NCBI GenBank assembly: GCA_010672965.1
Contig: JAAHFN010000023.1
Span: 1-64,000, forward strand
Direction of reading: 5' to 3'
Length of the DNA stretch: 64,000 bases
From: Oscillatoria sp. SIO1A7
GTDB taxonomy: Bacteria; Cyanobacteriota; Cyanobacteriia; Cyanobacteriales; Laspinemataceae
The position numbers and the translations under genes were made by a program. The notes under the pieces are model-generated. The model had not been told where the DNA came from, made no database searches, and worked only from the letters and a program-made list of their open reading frames with translations. Below are positions 33,196 to 43,267 of this stretch, one piece after another (the stretch's first letter is position 1; every line of letters starts with the position of its first letter).

Positions 33196-34059
33196 ATGGC
33201 AACTAACATTATTCTGAATCAAGTTTTTACGGATGCAACCAGGAGGAAACTCATTCATTCCGGGGATATTTTCTTGATATCTGCCTTAAAGTCAACTGCC
33301 AAAATGTGCGATTACGCATTTCAAGTTGTCTGCGATAAATTTAAAACGGCAAATCCAGAAACTGCGTTTCTCGATTTGCCAGTAGAAGAATTTGCTAAGA
33401 AAGTTGAAAAGGTTAAGAACGAGTTTAGCAATAGTTTTTACTCAAAAGAGTTAATTCGCGAGCTTTTAATCGAAACCGACTCAGACCCGGCAGAATACTA
33501 CTTTGATGTGCCCAGAATTAGAATAGTTCCTAACTACGATTACCTGCATGCAGGTGTTAGCTATGCTTATTCTCCCCATAGAGACACTTGGTATGGCGGA
33601 CCGACTTATCAGATTAACCACTGGATGCCGGTACTGCCAATAAAGCCAGAAGTTTCTATGGCTATATGGCCTAATTACTTTTCAAAAACAGTTAAGAACA
33701 GTTCGGAAACATTTGATATAACTCGTTGGGACAAGGTGGAGCGAAAAAAAGCAGTTGAGAATATAAAGGTTGAAACTCGCCCTCATCCATTACCCTTTGA
33801 AGAAATAAATAGAGAATCTGAATTAAGAATTGCTGGCAGTCCAGGAGATATCATAATTTTCTCTGCCAATCATCTTCACGGTACAGTTCCAAATCAAACT
33901 AATACAACAAGGTTTAGCATAGACTTTAGAGTATTTAACAAGTTAGATATTAAAGAGGCAAATGGTCCTGATAATGTAGATAGTGAGGCTACAGGGATGG
34001 ATGGAGATTATTTGCAACAGATGTTTGATGCAAACACGCTTTTAAAATATGCTTCTTAG
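33196..34059 (+). CDS. Putative 2-oxoglutarate/Fe(II)-dependent oxygenase
   Basis: 287 residues. I do not recognise a named subfamily, but the iron-binding facial triad of 2OG dioxygenases can be read: HxD as SPHRDTWYGGP (His128, Asp130), the distal His in SANHLHGTVPNQT (His226 or His228), and a following Arg (RFSIDFR, 239-245) that would bind 2-oxoglutarate. The N-terminal 90 residues are helical. Substrate unknown; a glycan-building-block hydroxylation is suggested only by the neighbours (TylF methyltransferase 45 bp downstream on the same strand). Confidence 0.7.
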   Translation: MATNIILNQVFTDATRRKLIHSGDIFLISALKSTAKMCDYAFQVVCDKFKTANPETAFLDLPVEEFAKKVEKVKNEFSNSFYSKELIRELLIETDSDPAEYYFDVPRIRIVPNYDYLHAGVSYAYSPHRDTWYGGPTYQINHWMPVLPIKPEVSMAIWPNYFSKTVKNSSETFDITRWDKVERKKAVENIKVETRPHPLPFEEINRESELRIAGSPGDIIIFSANHLHGTVPNQTNTTRFSIDFRVFNKLDIKEANGPDNVDSEATGMDGDYLQQMFDANTLLKYAS

Positions 34060-34103
34060 TCTAATTAAAAGGAACTAGATAGATTTCAATTAAAGGTATA
34101 AAA

Positions 34104-34829
34104 ATGACAAAGAGAAGAATCACAGAACAAGAAAAACAGTATTACGAGCAAAGGAAAAAATTAATTGCTAGCTGCTCTGCAGATTACATTGCTGACGCTC
34201 CGTTTTTGTTTGCAAACCGCATTCAAATTACGCAAATGCTGTCACGCATTGAGCTATTTAAAATGATTTTAGACGTACCGGGAGCAATTATCGAATGTGG
34301 AGTTCATCGCGGTAATGCTCTGATGCTTTATTTTCAACTTTCAGTGGTGCTGGAGCCCTATGCAATTAATCGTTCAATTATTGGCTTTGACACGTTTGAA
34401 GGTTTTCGCAGCATCACAGATAAAGACCCAGATGATATTAATGAAGAAATGTTCTCAGACACCGATTATGACATTCTCAAGCAGGCTATAGAAGTTAACG
34501 ATCTTATTCGACCAGTCAATCGCATTCCTAGGTGCGAGCTTGTCAAAGGCGATATTACGGTAACTGCTCCAGAATTTATTAAAACTCGCCCAGATCTGGT
34601 AGTTGCTATGTTGATTCTAGATACTGACTTGTATCAACCGACAAAAGTAGCTCTTGAGACTTTTATCCCTTTAATGCCTAAAGGGGGAGTAGTCGTAATG
34701 GATGAAGTTTGTTATCGTAATTTTGCAGGGGAAACTGTAGCTCTGAAAGAGGCATTTAACTTGAATAATGTAGCTTTGAAAAGACTGCCATTTGATACCT
34801 GCACTGGTTATTTTAAGATTGGAGATTAA
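34104..34829 (+). CDS. TylF/MycF-type O-methyltransferase
   Basis: 241 residues of the macrocin/mycinamicin O-methyltransferase family: IIECGVHRGNALMLYF (SAM-binding motif), SIIGFDTFEGF, GDITVTAPEF, MLILDTDLYQPTKVALETFIPLMPKGGVVVMDEVCY with the Mg-binding Asp of LDTDLY. Family members methylate sugar hydroxyls, often on NDP- or macrolide-linked deoxysugars. It follows the oxygenase gene by 45 bp and probably shares its mRNA. A perfect 15-bp hairpin lies downstream. Confidence 0.85.
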   Translation: MTKRRITEQEKQYYEQRKKLIASCSADYIADAPFLFANRIQITQMLSRIELFKMILDVPGAIIECGVHRGNALMLYFQLSVVLEPYAINRSIIGFDTFEGFRSITDKDPDDINEEMFSDTDYDILKQAIEVNDLIRPVNRIPRCELVKGDITVTAPEFIKTRPDLVVAMLILDTDLYQPTKVALETFIPLMPKGGVVVMDEVCYRNFAGETVALKEAFNLNNVALKRLPFDTCTGYFKIGD

Positions 34830-34851
34830 CGATCGCTCCTAAGTTAGGGTG

Positions 34852-34988
34852 GGGAGCATTTCACTTTTGTAAGTAGTAGGTTGGGCCCGCCATCAACGAA
34901 ACCCAACAATAGCGAGAGTTTTGTTGGGTTTCGTTCCCGGGCCGCTCCCTACATTGCTATGTATCTCTTGCAAAATTGAAATGCTCCC
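34852..34988. mobile_element. MITE-D copy
   Basis: 137 bp bounded by GGGAGCATTTCACTTTTG and CAAAATTGAAATGCTCCC, an 18-bp terminal inverted repeat with one mismatch. Inside is a perfect 15-bp inverted repeat, AACGAAACCCAACAA (34895-34909) and TTGTTGGGTTTCGTT (34921-34935), that may act as a terminator for the TylF gene. Single ends of the same type occur near 6.52, 12.77 and 24.69 kb. Confidence 0.8.
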
Positions 34989-35117
34989 GTTAGGGTGTAG
35001 AATTTAGGGGGTGTAGAGTGTAGGGTCTAGGGTGTAGGGAAGAAAGGGAAGACTTGGGAGAAGGGGAAGACTTGGGAGAAATTATTAATTCCCTACACCC
35101 TACACCCTACACCCTTT

Positions 35118-38100
35118 TTAATTAAGCCAATCCGGCATATCTTTTGCCTGAAGTGACTGCGAGGCTCGATAGAGTCCGACAGCTACGAACCCATTGATAG
35201 CTGTAACATTGCCTGCAGAAGAAATTTGCGCAACTAAGGCATCGCTAAAACTTTGTTCTTCGGCGTTGAGGGATTGGTCTAAAAACCCGCTTTCGATAAC
35301 TGACTTATGGGCTTTACCCACATCTCCTTGATAGAAACTTTGCACTTGCTCTGGTGCAAGGCCGAGCCAAAAGTCCGCGAGTTGTCGGCGTAAAACGCGC
35401 AATTCGGCAATTATTGATTCGTCCGATGGATCTATGTAATAGAGATTGGCGCAACCCACTAGGCGATTGAGGAATTCTTCTGTTATCAGTTGGCTAGCAG
35501 CATTGGCCTGTCCTACGGGAGGTTCTGGGTCAGAAGCTATGGCCTGGGACAGGCGGGACGCCTGTCCTACAGGGGATAGGGGGATAAGGGATCCCGGAAC
35601 TGGGGGAGGGCTTGTCTCAATGTTTCCTTGTCCCCCGTAGGACAGGCGTCCCGCCTGTCCCTCTTGCTGCTCCTCTGCTCCCTTGCTCCCTGCTCCCTGC
35701 TGCGATTCGCCGACCAACTCTTTAAATAAATTGCCGATTTTCGCTCCATAGGCAGGGCGGTCTAGGAAAGGAGGCAATTGCTGCATTTTTTGCAAAATTT
35801 GCTTCCTGAGTGCGTTGCGCCGATCGCGGTTTGTACCCAACTCAATGGCCAAATTAAGATAAGCCTCTTCGCTGTCGGCAATTAAATCGGTAATTCCCAA
35901 TTCTCGCAGTAGGGCGATCGCTTGTCGGAAGCGCAAAGTATCCCCTTCAAAAGCTACGGTAGGAAGCCCGACTTCCAAGGGATCTAATAAAGAGGTCGCC
36001 CCGCCATAGGGGTAGGAGTCGAGATAAACATCGCCTAATTTCAGACATTCCTTGATATCCGCCGAAGTCGGCAGGGTCTTAATAATAAGGAGACGATTTA
36101 TATCTATGCCGTGCTTGGCAAACTCTTGCTTTAGCAGTTCCACAAAGGGAATCGCTGGATAAGAACGAGTCCAGGCCGGGCCGAAGGGATATAAGACCAG
36201 AATTGAATTAGGCACTGCGACCATAATTTTTGCCCAGGTTTCCCTCAGCTCTGGAATAATTTTGAAGAAATTAGCGCCGGAAACAAAGACAGTAGTATCC
36301 TCGCTTGCCCCCCAGCTAGACCTATCTGGTAAAACTGTCGGCGTCTCAAAACCGAGGGGATAGCTAAAACAAAGTCCCGAGCCTTCAATAGTTTTCAATT
36401 GTTCTCGATATTGCTCGCTAGCACTGGCGGGGGCGGTTAAGCTGCCAGCTATGTAGCAATCAATATTAGACATTCCCGTCGAAACTGGCGATGCTAAAGA
36501 AGTCACCTGCACCCGGGCGAGGCGATGCAGGGCTAAGAAAGTTATTTGATTGGATATCGCCGTAACGTTGGTGCCAATCCAAAGAATATCAAGATCGTCA
36601 AAGCGAATTGTCTGGACTTGTTTGCTTAGATTGGACGGTAGCTTTACTAGGCGATCGCCTTTTTGCTGGCAATATTGCTCTAGAGGACTCCCCGTCACGT
36701 TAACCGCATATAAAATAATCTCGAATTGCTCTCGGTCGAGATGCTCGAAAACAGGAATAGTAGCAAAAGTCTCGGTCTGAGGATTCCAATGAGCCTTCAG
36801 CACCCCCAGACGAATTTTTTGCTTTTTGCCCGCTACGGGAGTGCGAGCCGGAAAACTGAAATCTAGCTGATGACCCCGACTTTTTAGGGCAAACTCCATA
36901 ATTTGCGATCGCTGAGTATAGACCTCTCGCAAAGACCCGGGGGCAAAGTAGAGCGGCAGAAAGCTGGCATTTTGAGAAAACAACCAAGCCACATCTTGCC
37001 AAATTTCCGAATCTGGGTTGCTGGCGATGCGGCTAGAGATATAAGCGATTAAACCTTGGTAATAGTTATAGTATTTCTCTGCTTGTCCCAGTTCGCGAAA
37101 ATAGCTGGGAGGCGCTAGCAAAAATTTCACATAGTCCGCGAACAACCATTTGGGAATCGGAGCGCCTTGATATTGCAAGGGCAACTCGTAGCAGCGAGCG
37201 TAGAGCGTGGCGGCCAAGAACGTTTGAATAGCCGTCCGTTCTGCCCAGACCCGAGACAAGCCAGAGGCTAATTGCGCCAAAAACTCGCGATCGCTTTCGG
37301 TTAGTAACTCGTCTTTTAGACCGCTTTCGAGTAGCGATCGGTGCGCTTCCCCCGCTTCTCCGGCGTAGGTATCGGGCAATTCTTCAGATAAGACGCGCAG
37401 CCAGAACTCGGCTAGCAGCTTTCTGGCTTGTCTGAGTTGCGCCAATATCTCTCGGTTGCCGTTATTTTCGCGAAATTGCCGAGCTAGATTGGGAATGGAG
37501 CTGAGGGAGAGGGTGTGGGGTGTGGGGTTTGGGGTTTGGGGTGTAGGGTTTGGGGTTTGGGGTGTAGGGTTTGGGGTTTGGGGTTTGGGTTGTAGGTTTT
37601 GCAATTTGGCGCTGACAATTTCAGCCATTTGCGACCAAGAGAATTTTTTGGCTTGTTGCAGACCTGCGGCAATAAGGCGATCGCGAGTTTCTGGTTTTTG
37701 CACCTCAACCAGAGCTTTGGCCATTCCAGCTACATCGCTGTCATTAATATAGAGTGCCGCTTCTCCTGCTGCCTCGGAAATTGCCCCATTAGGACAGGTA
37801 ATGACCGGACAGCCACAGGCCATTGCTTCTACAACTGGCAAGCCAAAGCCTTCGTATTTAGAAGGATAAACTAGGGAAACAGCGCCAGAATAAGCAGCTC
37901 GCAATTCAATATCGCTAAGTTTCAGAATGCGGACTGCCGCCTCCGCCACATAACCAGTTAAAGCCGGTTCGAGGGTCGGACGCCCGCCCACGCAGATAAT
38001 CTCAAAGTTGTCGCTACTGTTGCCAGAGTTCTTTAGTTGGGCTAAGGCTTGGAAAAATAGAGGCGTATTTTTGTAGTTATTGACTCCCAGGCGATCGCCC

Positions 38101-40847
38101 ACTAAAATAAAATAAGGTTTGGCAATCCCGTATTTCGACTTAAACTGTTCGATTTCTACAGCCGCCGCCGGTTGAAAATGGCTCTGAATTCCACAATAAG
38201 CGATCGCCACGGATTCCGGCGCAATCCCTGGAAAGTAGCGAACCAAGTCCCGAGCGGTACTTTCGGAAATAGCAATATACCCCGAAGCATGGCGGATGCC
38301 GTAGTGTTTTTCGCGCCACATGGGGTCGGCCAGATTCACCTGTTGCAATTCGGGAATCATGTCATAGGCCATAAAGACCGAGGGAGTCGATATCGGAGTG
38401 GTGTAATAAGTAGAAATAAAGATATCGGCTTTTTCTTCGTCGCAGATTTGCTGCAAATAAGCGCGATCGCCATCGGTATTATTGTAATCGTAGGAGCGGA
38501 CGCCGAGATATTTTACCCCCGCAATCCGAGGAGCAGTCCCGGAGCGATCGAGCATGAGAATCTGCTTGGCAAATCCCGTCCGTACCCATTCCTGAAGCAA
38601 GCAAGTCCAAACCCGAGCAATGCCCGTGTTGTTAATTTGGAAAAATACGCCGTCAATAATAATCATTTTCTTCTTTTCTGTAGGTAGGGGCGAAGCATCC
38701 GTTAAATTCTTTTGGCTCTCTAACGAATTTTTTTTGCCCTCTTCTTTGCCTGAATGCTTCGCCCCTACGGGTTGGCCTTGAGATTTTTGGCTGTTATCTA
38801 GAGCATTTTTATAGAGAGCTATTGTTTCTTGGAGGCATTTTTCCCAAGTAAATTTTTTGGCTTGCGCCAAGGACTTACGCGACATCTCCTCTCGCAGAGA
38901 AGGATTTTGATAAATCCCAAGCATACTCTGGCACAAGCCATCCGCATCCCTGGGGTCTAGCATGATGCCAGCATCGCCGACGACTTCTGGCAAAGAAGAA
39001 GTATTGGAGGTAATGACGGGAACTCCGCATTGCATCGCCTCCAGAGGAGGAAGGCCAAATCCCTCGTAAAAAGAGGGATAGACAAATGCTAGAGCGCCGC
39101 TATATAGGGCAGCCAGGTCTTCGTCCGCCACATAGCCGGTAACGATTATCCTATTTTTCAGGAAGGCATTGCGCTCGATTTCCGCAAATATTTTATTTTC
39201 TTTCCAGCCCTTAGTCCCGACCAAGACTAGATTTAAGTCCTCGATACCCTGCTGTATAACGAGCTGGGCAAAACAGCGAATAGCCAGATCGATGTTTTTG
39301 CGCGGTTCTAGAGTACAGACGCTGAGCAGATAAGGCTCTGGAGGAATTCCGTATTTGTGCCGTACCTTCTGACTCGCCCCCTCGGAGCAGGGATAAAAAA
39401 CATTTGGGTCTGCGGCTAGGTGCGTAACGAATACGCGATCGCCAGGTAAGTCAGTACAATTGCAAAGGTCGTTTTTAGTAGAATGCGAGATGCATATTAC
39501 CCAGTCATCCGGTTTGATTTGCTCCAGAGTTGCCCGCAACTCGCGACTCTGGTTGTGAGCAAAAAATTCTGGATGTAAAATAGGGATAAGGTCATATACC
39601 GTAAATAGTCTGGGTGCCTTTACAGATTCTCTTCTCGGAAAAGTGTAATAAGGAGAATGGAAGATATCGACGTCGGGAAAGCGCGAGGGATACAGGGTTA
39701 TTTTTTGAAAATCGGGATTGACTTTGATATAGTCCTGGCAATACTTATAGGCCGTGGATGACTCCGTGGCGCAAAAAGATAGTTCTATTTCAGGCGTTGC
39801 TAGCAGACCCCGCGCAATATTCTCGACTACCCGAAACACGCCAGTTCTAGAGCGATGGTAATGGTGCGCCAAACCCAAAACGGAAATATCATATAATATT
39901 TTTATCGTGGGCTGGTGCGCGATCGCATTTTCAATCGCCTCTCGCATCAGTTCCGGTCTCGGTTCTGAACTAAACGCGATTAAATTCTCATTTATAATAA
40001 CGTTACGCCACTCTATATTATTAAAAGACAATACCTCGACAACATCTGCCGCAACCTCCCGCTTGAGACTTGCTTCTAGAGAGGACTCTCGAACTGCCTC
40101 AAGCAGGTTCTTAGCTAAATTTGTGTAGGGTTTTTCCACTCCCTCTTCGTGGTCTTGTTCTAACCGCAGCCGATAAGAAAATAGCGGCTCGGTAACTTTA
40201 GCAAATTCTCCTAATAGCATCAGCTCCATCAGGATAATCACATCCGATCCGTAGCGATCGCTTAATAAGTTTGTCTTCCTCAGCGCCTCGGGGCGGATAA
40301 TCCCATAAATCGATTCGTACCAATTAATTTGACCGATTAAGCGCCGGACTCTTTCCCTAACGCTTAATCCAGCAGTGTTTAATTCCCTGTTATACTTGAC
40401 TCCAACGAGCTGGTTCCCCTCTTCATTAATCAACTTGGCCTCGCTGCTACAGAGGACTGCATTCGGATTTTTTTGCAGCTTTTCCGCGCATTTCCTAACG
40501 TAGGTTTTATCCCACAAGTCGTCGTGAGCCGCCCACATAAAATATTCGCCTGCGGACAATTCAAAGACCAGGTTAAAATTTTTAGTTGCTCCGAGATTAA
40601 TTGGATTGCGGTAATAGCGAATCCGCGAGTCCCGGGCGGCATATTCCCGACAAATCTCCGACGTCTTGTCTGTGGAGGCATTGTCGGAAATAATCAATTC
40701 AAAATTATCGTAGTCTTGTGCCAGTAAGGAATCTAGGGCAAGGCGCAGGTAGCGATCGCCGTTATACACCGGCATTCCAATACTAACTAAAGGGGAATTG
40801 GGAATTGGGAATTGGGAATTGGGATTTGGGATTTGGGAATTGGGCAT
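35118..40847 (-). CDS. Multi-module glycosyltransferase: GT2, two GT4, SPINDLY/HMW1C-like (GT41)
   Basis: Numbered from the first in-frame ATG at 40889 (1923 residues; start used here is residue 15). GT2 spans about 33-300 ([21 protein letters not shown]). The first GT4 spans 330-700 ([25 protein letters not shown] at 606-619) and the second 742-1097 ([12 protein letters not shown] at 1012-1023). A GT41-like part at 1150-1722 has [20 protein letters not shown] and [17 protein letters not shown]. Linkers at 708-737, 1100-1127 and 1742-1797 are coded by inserted repeats. Residues 1829-1923 repeat the helical segment of 1149-1247, then stop: a truncated second copy. It probably builds a multi-step glycan. 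Confidence 0.85.
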   Translation of the reverse strand: MPNSQIPNPNSQFPIPNSPLVSIGMPVYNGDRYLRLALDSLLAQDYDNFELIISDNASTDKTSEICREYAARDSRIRYYRNPINLGATKNFNLVFELSAGEYFMWAAHDDLWDKTYVRKCAEKLQKNPNAVLCSSEAKLINEEGNQLVGVKYNRELNTAGLSVRERVRRLIGQINWYESIYGIIRPEALRKTNLLSDRYGSDVIILMELMLLGEFAKVTEPLFSYRLRLEQDHEEGVEKPYTNLAKNLLEAVRESSLEASLKREVAADVVEVLSFNNIEWRNVIINENLIAFSSEPRPELMREAIENAIAHQPTIKILYDISVLGLAHHYHRSRTGVFRVVENIARGLLATPEIELSFCATESSTAYKYCQDYIKVNPDFQKITLYPSRFPDVDIFHSPYYTFPRRESVKAPRLFTVYDLIPILHPEFFAHNQSRELRATLEQIKPDDWVICISHSTKNDLCNCTDLPGDRVFVTHLAADPNVFYPCSEGASQKVRHKYGIPPEPYLLSVCTLEPRKNIDLAIRCFAQLVIQQGIEDLNLVLVGTKGWKENKIFAEIERNAFLKNRIIVTGYVADEDLAALYSGALAFVYPSFYEGFGLPPLEAMQCGVPVITSNTSSLPEVVGDAGIMLDPRDADGLCQSMLGIYQNPSLREEMSRKSLAQAKKFTWEKCLQETIALYKNALDNSQKSQGQPVGAKHSGKEEGKKNSLESQKNLTDASPLPTEKKKMIIIDGVFFQINNTGIARVWTCLLQEWVRTGFAKQILMLDRSGTAPRIAGVKYLGVRSYDYNNTDGDRAYLQQICDEEKADIFISTYYTTPISTPSVFMAYDMIPELQQVNLADPMWREKHYGIRHASGYIAISESTARDLVRYFPGIAPESVAIAYCGIQSHFQPAAAVEIEQFKSKYGIAKPYFILVGDRLGVNNYKNTPLFFQALAQLKNSGNSSDNFEIICVGGRPTLEPALTGYVAEAAVRILKLSDIELRAAYSGAVSLVYPSKYEGFGLPVVEAMACGCPVITCPNGAISEAAGEAALYINDSDVAGMAKALVEVQKPETRDRLIAAGLQQAKKFSWSQMAEIVSAKLQNLQPKPQTPNPTPQTPNPTPQTPNPTPHTLSLSSIPNLARQFRENNGNREILAQLRQARKLLAEFWLRVLSEELPDTYAGEAGEAHRSLLESGLKDELLTESDREFLAQLASGLSRVWAERTAIQTFLAATLYARCYELPLQYQGAPIPKWLFADYVKFLLAPPSYFRELGQAEKYYNYYQGLIAYISSRIASNPDSEIWQDVAWLFSQNASFLPLYFAPGSLREVYTQRSQIMEFALKSRGHQLDFSFPARTPVAGKKQKIRLGVLKAHWNPQTETFATIPVFEHLDREQFEIILYAVNVTGSPLEQYCQQKGDRLVKLPSNLSKQVQTIRFDDLDILWIGTNVTAISNQITFLALHRLARVQVTSLASPVSTGMSNIDCYIAGSLTAPASASEQYREQLKTIEGSGLCFSYPLGFETPTVLPDRSSWGASEDTTVFVSGANFFKIIPELRETWAKIMVAVPNSILVLYPFGPAWTRSYPAIPFVELLKQEFAKHGIDINRLLIIKTLPTSADIKECLKLGDVYLDSYPYGGATSLLDPLEVGLPTVAFEGDTLRFRQAIALLRELGITDLIADSEEAYLNLAIELGTNRDRRNALRKQILQKMQQLPPFLDRPAYGAKIGNLFKELVGESQQGAGSKGAEEQQEGQAGRLSYGGQGNIETSPPPVPGSLIPLSPVGQASRLSQAIASDPEPPVGQANAASQLITEEFLNRLVGCANLYYIDPSDESIIAELRVLRRQLADFWLGLAPEQVQSFYQGDVGKAHKSVIESGFLDQSLNAEEQSFSDALVAQISSAGNVTAINGFVAVGLYRASQSLQAKDMPDWLN
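35500..35665. repeat. GTAGGACAGGCG palindrome copies inside the glycosyltransferase
   Basis: Inverted copies of GGACAGGCGGGACGCCTGTCC and related halves are coded in frame as [11 protein letters not shown] and VGQASRLSQ in the linker before the truncated C-terminal copy. Same palindromic family as in intergenic DNA at 6.4, 19.3, 22.1 and 45.95 kb. Confidence 0.8.
37510..37597. repeat. GGGTTTGGGGTGT tandem tract inside the glycosyltransferase
   Basis: TTTGGGGTTTGGGGTGTAGGG units coding the [14 protein letters not shown] linker (residues about 1100-1127) between the second GT4 and the GT41-like module. The same tract type fills several gaps between genes. Confidence 0.85.
38684..38768. mobile_element. 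MITE-C core element inserted in frame in the glycosyltransferase
   Basis: 85 bp with arms GTAGGGGCGAAGCATCC and GAATGCTTCGCCCCTAC, coding residues 708-735 ([11 protein letters not shown] to TDASPLPT) between the two GT4 modules. The frame is kept. It is the same core as the intergenic copies at 2.6, 8.45 and 8.65 kb. Confidence 0.85.
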
Positions 40848-41153
40848 TGGGCACTCCCCTTCTGGGGGGGGGTTGGGGGTGGGTGGCATTGGGCTTGTGA
40901 AAAACCCGGTTTTTTGGAAAAACCGGGTTTTTGGCCCCTGTCTGTCCCCTTAAGGACATGGGGGGAATTCGGCATCATTATATGAGAAACCCGGTTTTTT
41001 GGAAAAACCGGGTTTCTGGCCCCTTAAAAAGTTTTAATGGGACTCTTAGACAGACTCAGGAGGGAATTGGACTTATGAGAAACCCGGTTTTTTGGAAAAA
41101 CCGGGTTTCTGGCCCTTTTATGAACTCTTAAGGAGTTGATGCGGATGACTCTA
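40848..41153. repeat. Repeat tract with three GAAACCCGGTTTTTTGG hairpins
   Basis: No gene. GGGAATTGGGCATTGGGC tract next to the glycosyltransferase start, then three copies of the AAACCCGGTTTTTTGGAAAAACCGGGTTT hairpin (about 40900-40932, 40982-41016, 41079-41113). Each stem is near-perfect and can form a strong hairpin. Confidence 0.85.
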
Positions 41154-41567
41154 TTACTCATAGTAGTTCTCTCCGAAGGTGGCTCGGGCCGCTGCTTTCC
41201 ATGCCTCTGGATCGCTCAAGTATTCTTTGACGTCTTCAATGGTATCCACTAGCTCCTCTGCGTCCTCTGGCTCCAAGTCTATAGCCCTGAGATTTTCTTC
41301 GAGAAATTCTTCGGGAAATAAGGCGTAGAGATGACCGTTCGCGAAGCGTCTCCGTAGGAGAATTGCATCTGCCAAAAAAGCCGGGGTAATATCCTCGCCA
41401 TCTTTGAAAGAAACAATCGCTTTCTTGCCAGAGCGCAAAGCAGAGCGCGATCGCAGAGCATATTCGCCATCTTGGCTGGCAATGCACAAATTGTGGCCTA
41501 TGACTTCAGTAACGGCGATCGTCACTGTAGCGCTAGTTGTCGGACTGGGAGTTGCGAGAATATTCAT
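41154..41567 (-). CDS. DUF4325 (STAS-like) protein with a repeat-derived insertion
   Basis: 137 residues. VIGHNLCIASQDGEYALRS, KKAIVSFKDGEDITPAFLADAI and FPEEFLEENLRAIDLEPEDAEELVDTI with the closing YLSDPEAWKAA match the STAS-like DUF4325 family (a strand-helix fold, role unknown). Between DAI and LYALFPEEF the protein carries about ten extra residues (LLRRRFANGH) coded by GTTCGCGAAGCGTCTCCGTA, a palindromic repeat widespread in cyanobacteria. The gene thus has an in-frame repeat insertion at the edge of a predicted helix. The DNA downstream is a short hairpin tract. Confidence 0.65.
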   Translation of the reverse strand: MNILATPSPTTSATVTIAVTEVIGHNLCIASQDGEYALRSRSALRSGKKAIVSFKDGEDITPAFLADAILLRRRFANGHLYALFPEEFLEENLRAIDLEPEDAEELVDTIEDVKEYLSDPEAWKAAARATFGENYYE

Positions 41568-41604
41568 AAATTTTCAGCGATCGCTTGGGCATTGGGCATT
41601 GGGC

Positions 41605-41645
41605 TGATGAGAAACCCGGTTTTTTGGAAAAACCGGGTTTCTGAC
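41605..41645. repeat. GAAACCCGGTTTTTTGG hairpin
   Basis: GAAACCCGGTTTTTTGG and AAAAACCGGGTTTCT arms separated by a few bases, same family as the copies at 40.9-41.1 kb. It lies between the Uma2 gene stop and the DUF4325 gene start. Confidence 0.8.
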
Positions 41646-41696
41646 CCGAAAATAGTAAAAAAACAACTTTTCCAACTTTTCACTTTTCACTTCTAG

Positions 41697-42266
41697 CTAT
41701 GAACCCATCTTGAGCCAGCCAAAGAGGCGATCCACGGTGAGGTTTAGCTCGATTCCTTCTAAGGCGGGGAGAGTATCGTTATTTTCCATGAGAATGGGTT
41801 TGGGTTGGCGATCGCGCAAAAACACTAGAACGCTCTTATCGTCTGGGTCGATTAGCCAGCCAAGCTGGCTGCCACGATCCATGCAATACAAGATATTGCC
41901 AATGACTTTATTTGTTTTTTGTTCCGGGGAAATAATTTCAATAACCCAATCCGGGGGGATTTCAAAGCGATCGGGCACTTCCCCATCCGCAAGAAAGGGA
42001 ATATTTTGCCAGAGAAAGACTGCTATATCGGGAACGATGGAGCGACTCCCAAAGCTGCAACGCAGTTCGGTAAAAGCATAAGCAATCTTTGCTTCTTCCG
42101 TTACGAGATTAATTTCGTTAGAAAGTTTTGCTTGTAAACGGCTGTGTCTTCCTTTTGGAATTGGTTTTTGGCTAATTTCTCCGGCGATGAATTCACTGGC
42201 AGGTTTGGTCTCTGGCAGTTGGAGGAATTCTGCTAAACTGAGCGATTGAAAGGCGGCGATCGTCAT
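41697..42266 (-). CDS. Uma2 family protein (putative PD-(D/E)XK endonuclease)
   Basis: 189 residues: LSLAEFLQLPETKPASEFIAGEISQKPIPKGRHSRLQ, then SIVPDIAVFL (metal Asp) and PDWVIEIISPEQ (Glu of the E-x-x motif), the usual Uma2/DUF820 pattern. Members are extremely numerous in filamentous cyanobacteria; nuclease activity is inferred from the fold, and the biological role is not known. Monocistronic on the minus strand. Confidence 0.88.
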   Translation of the reverse strand: MTIAAFQSLSLAEFLQLPETKPASEFIAGEISQKPIPKGRHSRLQAKLSNEINLVTEEAKIAYAFTELRCSFGSRSIVPDIAVFLWQNIPFLADGEVPDRFEIPPDWVIEIISPEQKTNKVIGNILYCMDRGSQLGWLIDPDDKSVLVFLRDRQPKPILMENNDTLPALEGIELNLTVDRLFGWLKMGS

Positions 42267-42496
42267 GGCGGGACAGCGTGCAATGGATTGATTGTCTCAT
42301 ATTGTAGGAGCTCTGAGCAGCTAGAGTCAGAAACCCGTTTTTCTGGCCCCTTTATGGCTCCTTAAGGACATGGTAATTGATCCAGAATCGTAACACTAAC
42401 TAAAATACCAGACTCAAGCAACAATTTATCTGCGATTTGCGCTCCGATTTAAATGCTATAAATATATTTCAAATATGATTATATTTTTTCAAAAAA

Positions 42497-43267
42497 TCAA
42501 TCCCTTATTCTCTTGAGATATCCATCTGGAGCGACTGTAATTAAAAGCTTGTGCTGAATACGCTTATCAATTTCAAACTCGGGGTGGGTTTTGAGATATT
42601 CCCAAACGGCTGTCTTGGGGTTGTTGCCTTTGCTCCAAGGACGATCGCTAAACATATCATCAGGTAAATCTTCAATGATGGTGTCGAAGACTACACAATA
42701 GCTGCCAACAGAAACTAATGGTGCATAGGCTTCTAATTCAGCCAATACATGATCGTGGGTATGGTTGCTGTCGAGACAGACCATAATTCTCTTCTTGTCT
42801 GCTGCTTTGGCTTTGACTTGCTCGATAATTTTAGGGTCAATGCTGGAACCCTGAATCATTGAGATGCGCTTAAACATGGGATGAGCTTCTATGGCTTCGC
42901 GATTATGTTGACGAATGTCAATGTCTAGACCCAATACTTCAGCATCTTGAGACCCACCGCAAGCAGCATTAAGCTCTAACATAGAGGCAGAAAAAATCAG
43001 CGATCCCCCGTGAGCGATGCCAGTTTCAATAATTAGGTCAGGCTGAACCGACCAAATTAACTCCTGCATGGCAACCATTTCAATTGGTGTTTGAATAATT
43101 GGTCTGCCAAGCACGCTAAAATTGTACATATATTTATTTTGAAACGCTTGAATAAGCCATTTCAACGATGTTTCTTGCCAAGAAACATCCTCAGGATAAC
43201 TACTGACTCTTTCCTGGATTTCTTGTTGGAAAAGTACAGCCGGATCGTTGATTCTTTTTTTAGTCAT
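42497..43267 (-). CDS. CmcI/rhamnosyl O-methyltransferase family protein
   Basis: 256 residues from the ATG at 43267, whose ATGA overlaps the stop of the GNAT gene (coupling). The CmcI-family marks are the SAM site DLIIETGIAHGGSLIFSASML, VLGLDIDIRQHNREAIEAHPM, and VCLDSNHTHDHVLAELEAY; the metal residues of SNHTHDH resemble the active site. Named members hydroxylate/methylate cephalosporins or O-methylate rhamnosyl residues. In this sugar gene cluster a sugar O-methyltransferase is the better guess. It is the last gene of the minus-strand run from about 45.8 kb. Confidence 0.8.
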   Translation of the reverse strand: MTKKRINDPAVLFQQEIQERVSSYPEDVSWQETSLKWLIQAFQNKYMYNFSVLGRPIIQTPIEMVAMQELIWSVQPDLIIETGIAHGGSLIFSASMLELNAACGGSQDAEVLGLDIDIRQHNREAIEAHPMFKRISMIQGSSIDPKIIEQVKAKAADKKRIMVCLDSNHTHDHVLAELEAYAPLVSVGSYCVVFDTIIEDLPDDMFSDRPWSKGNNPKTAVWEYLKTHPEFEIDKRIQHKLLITVAPDGYLKRIRD

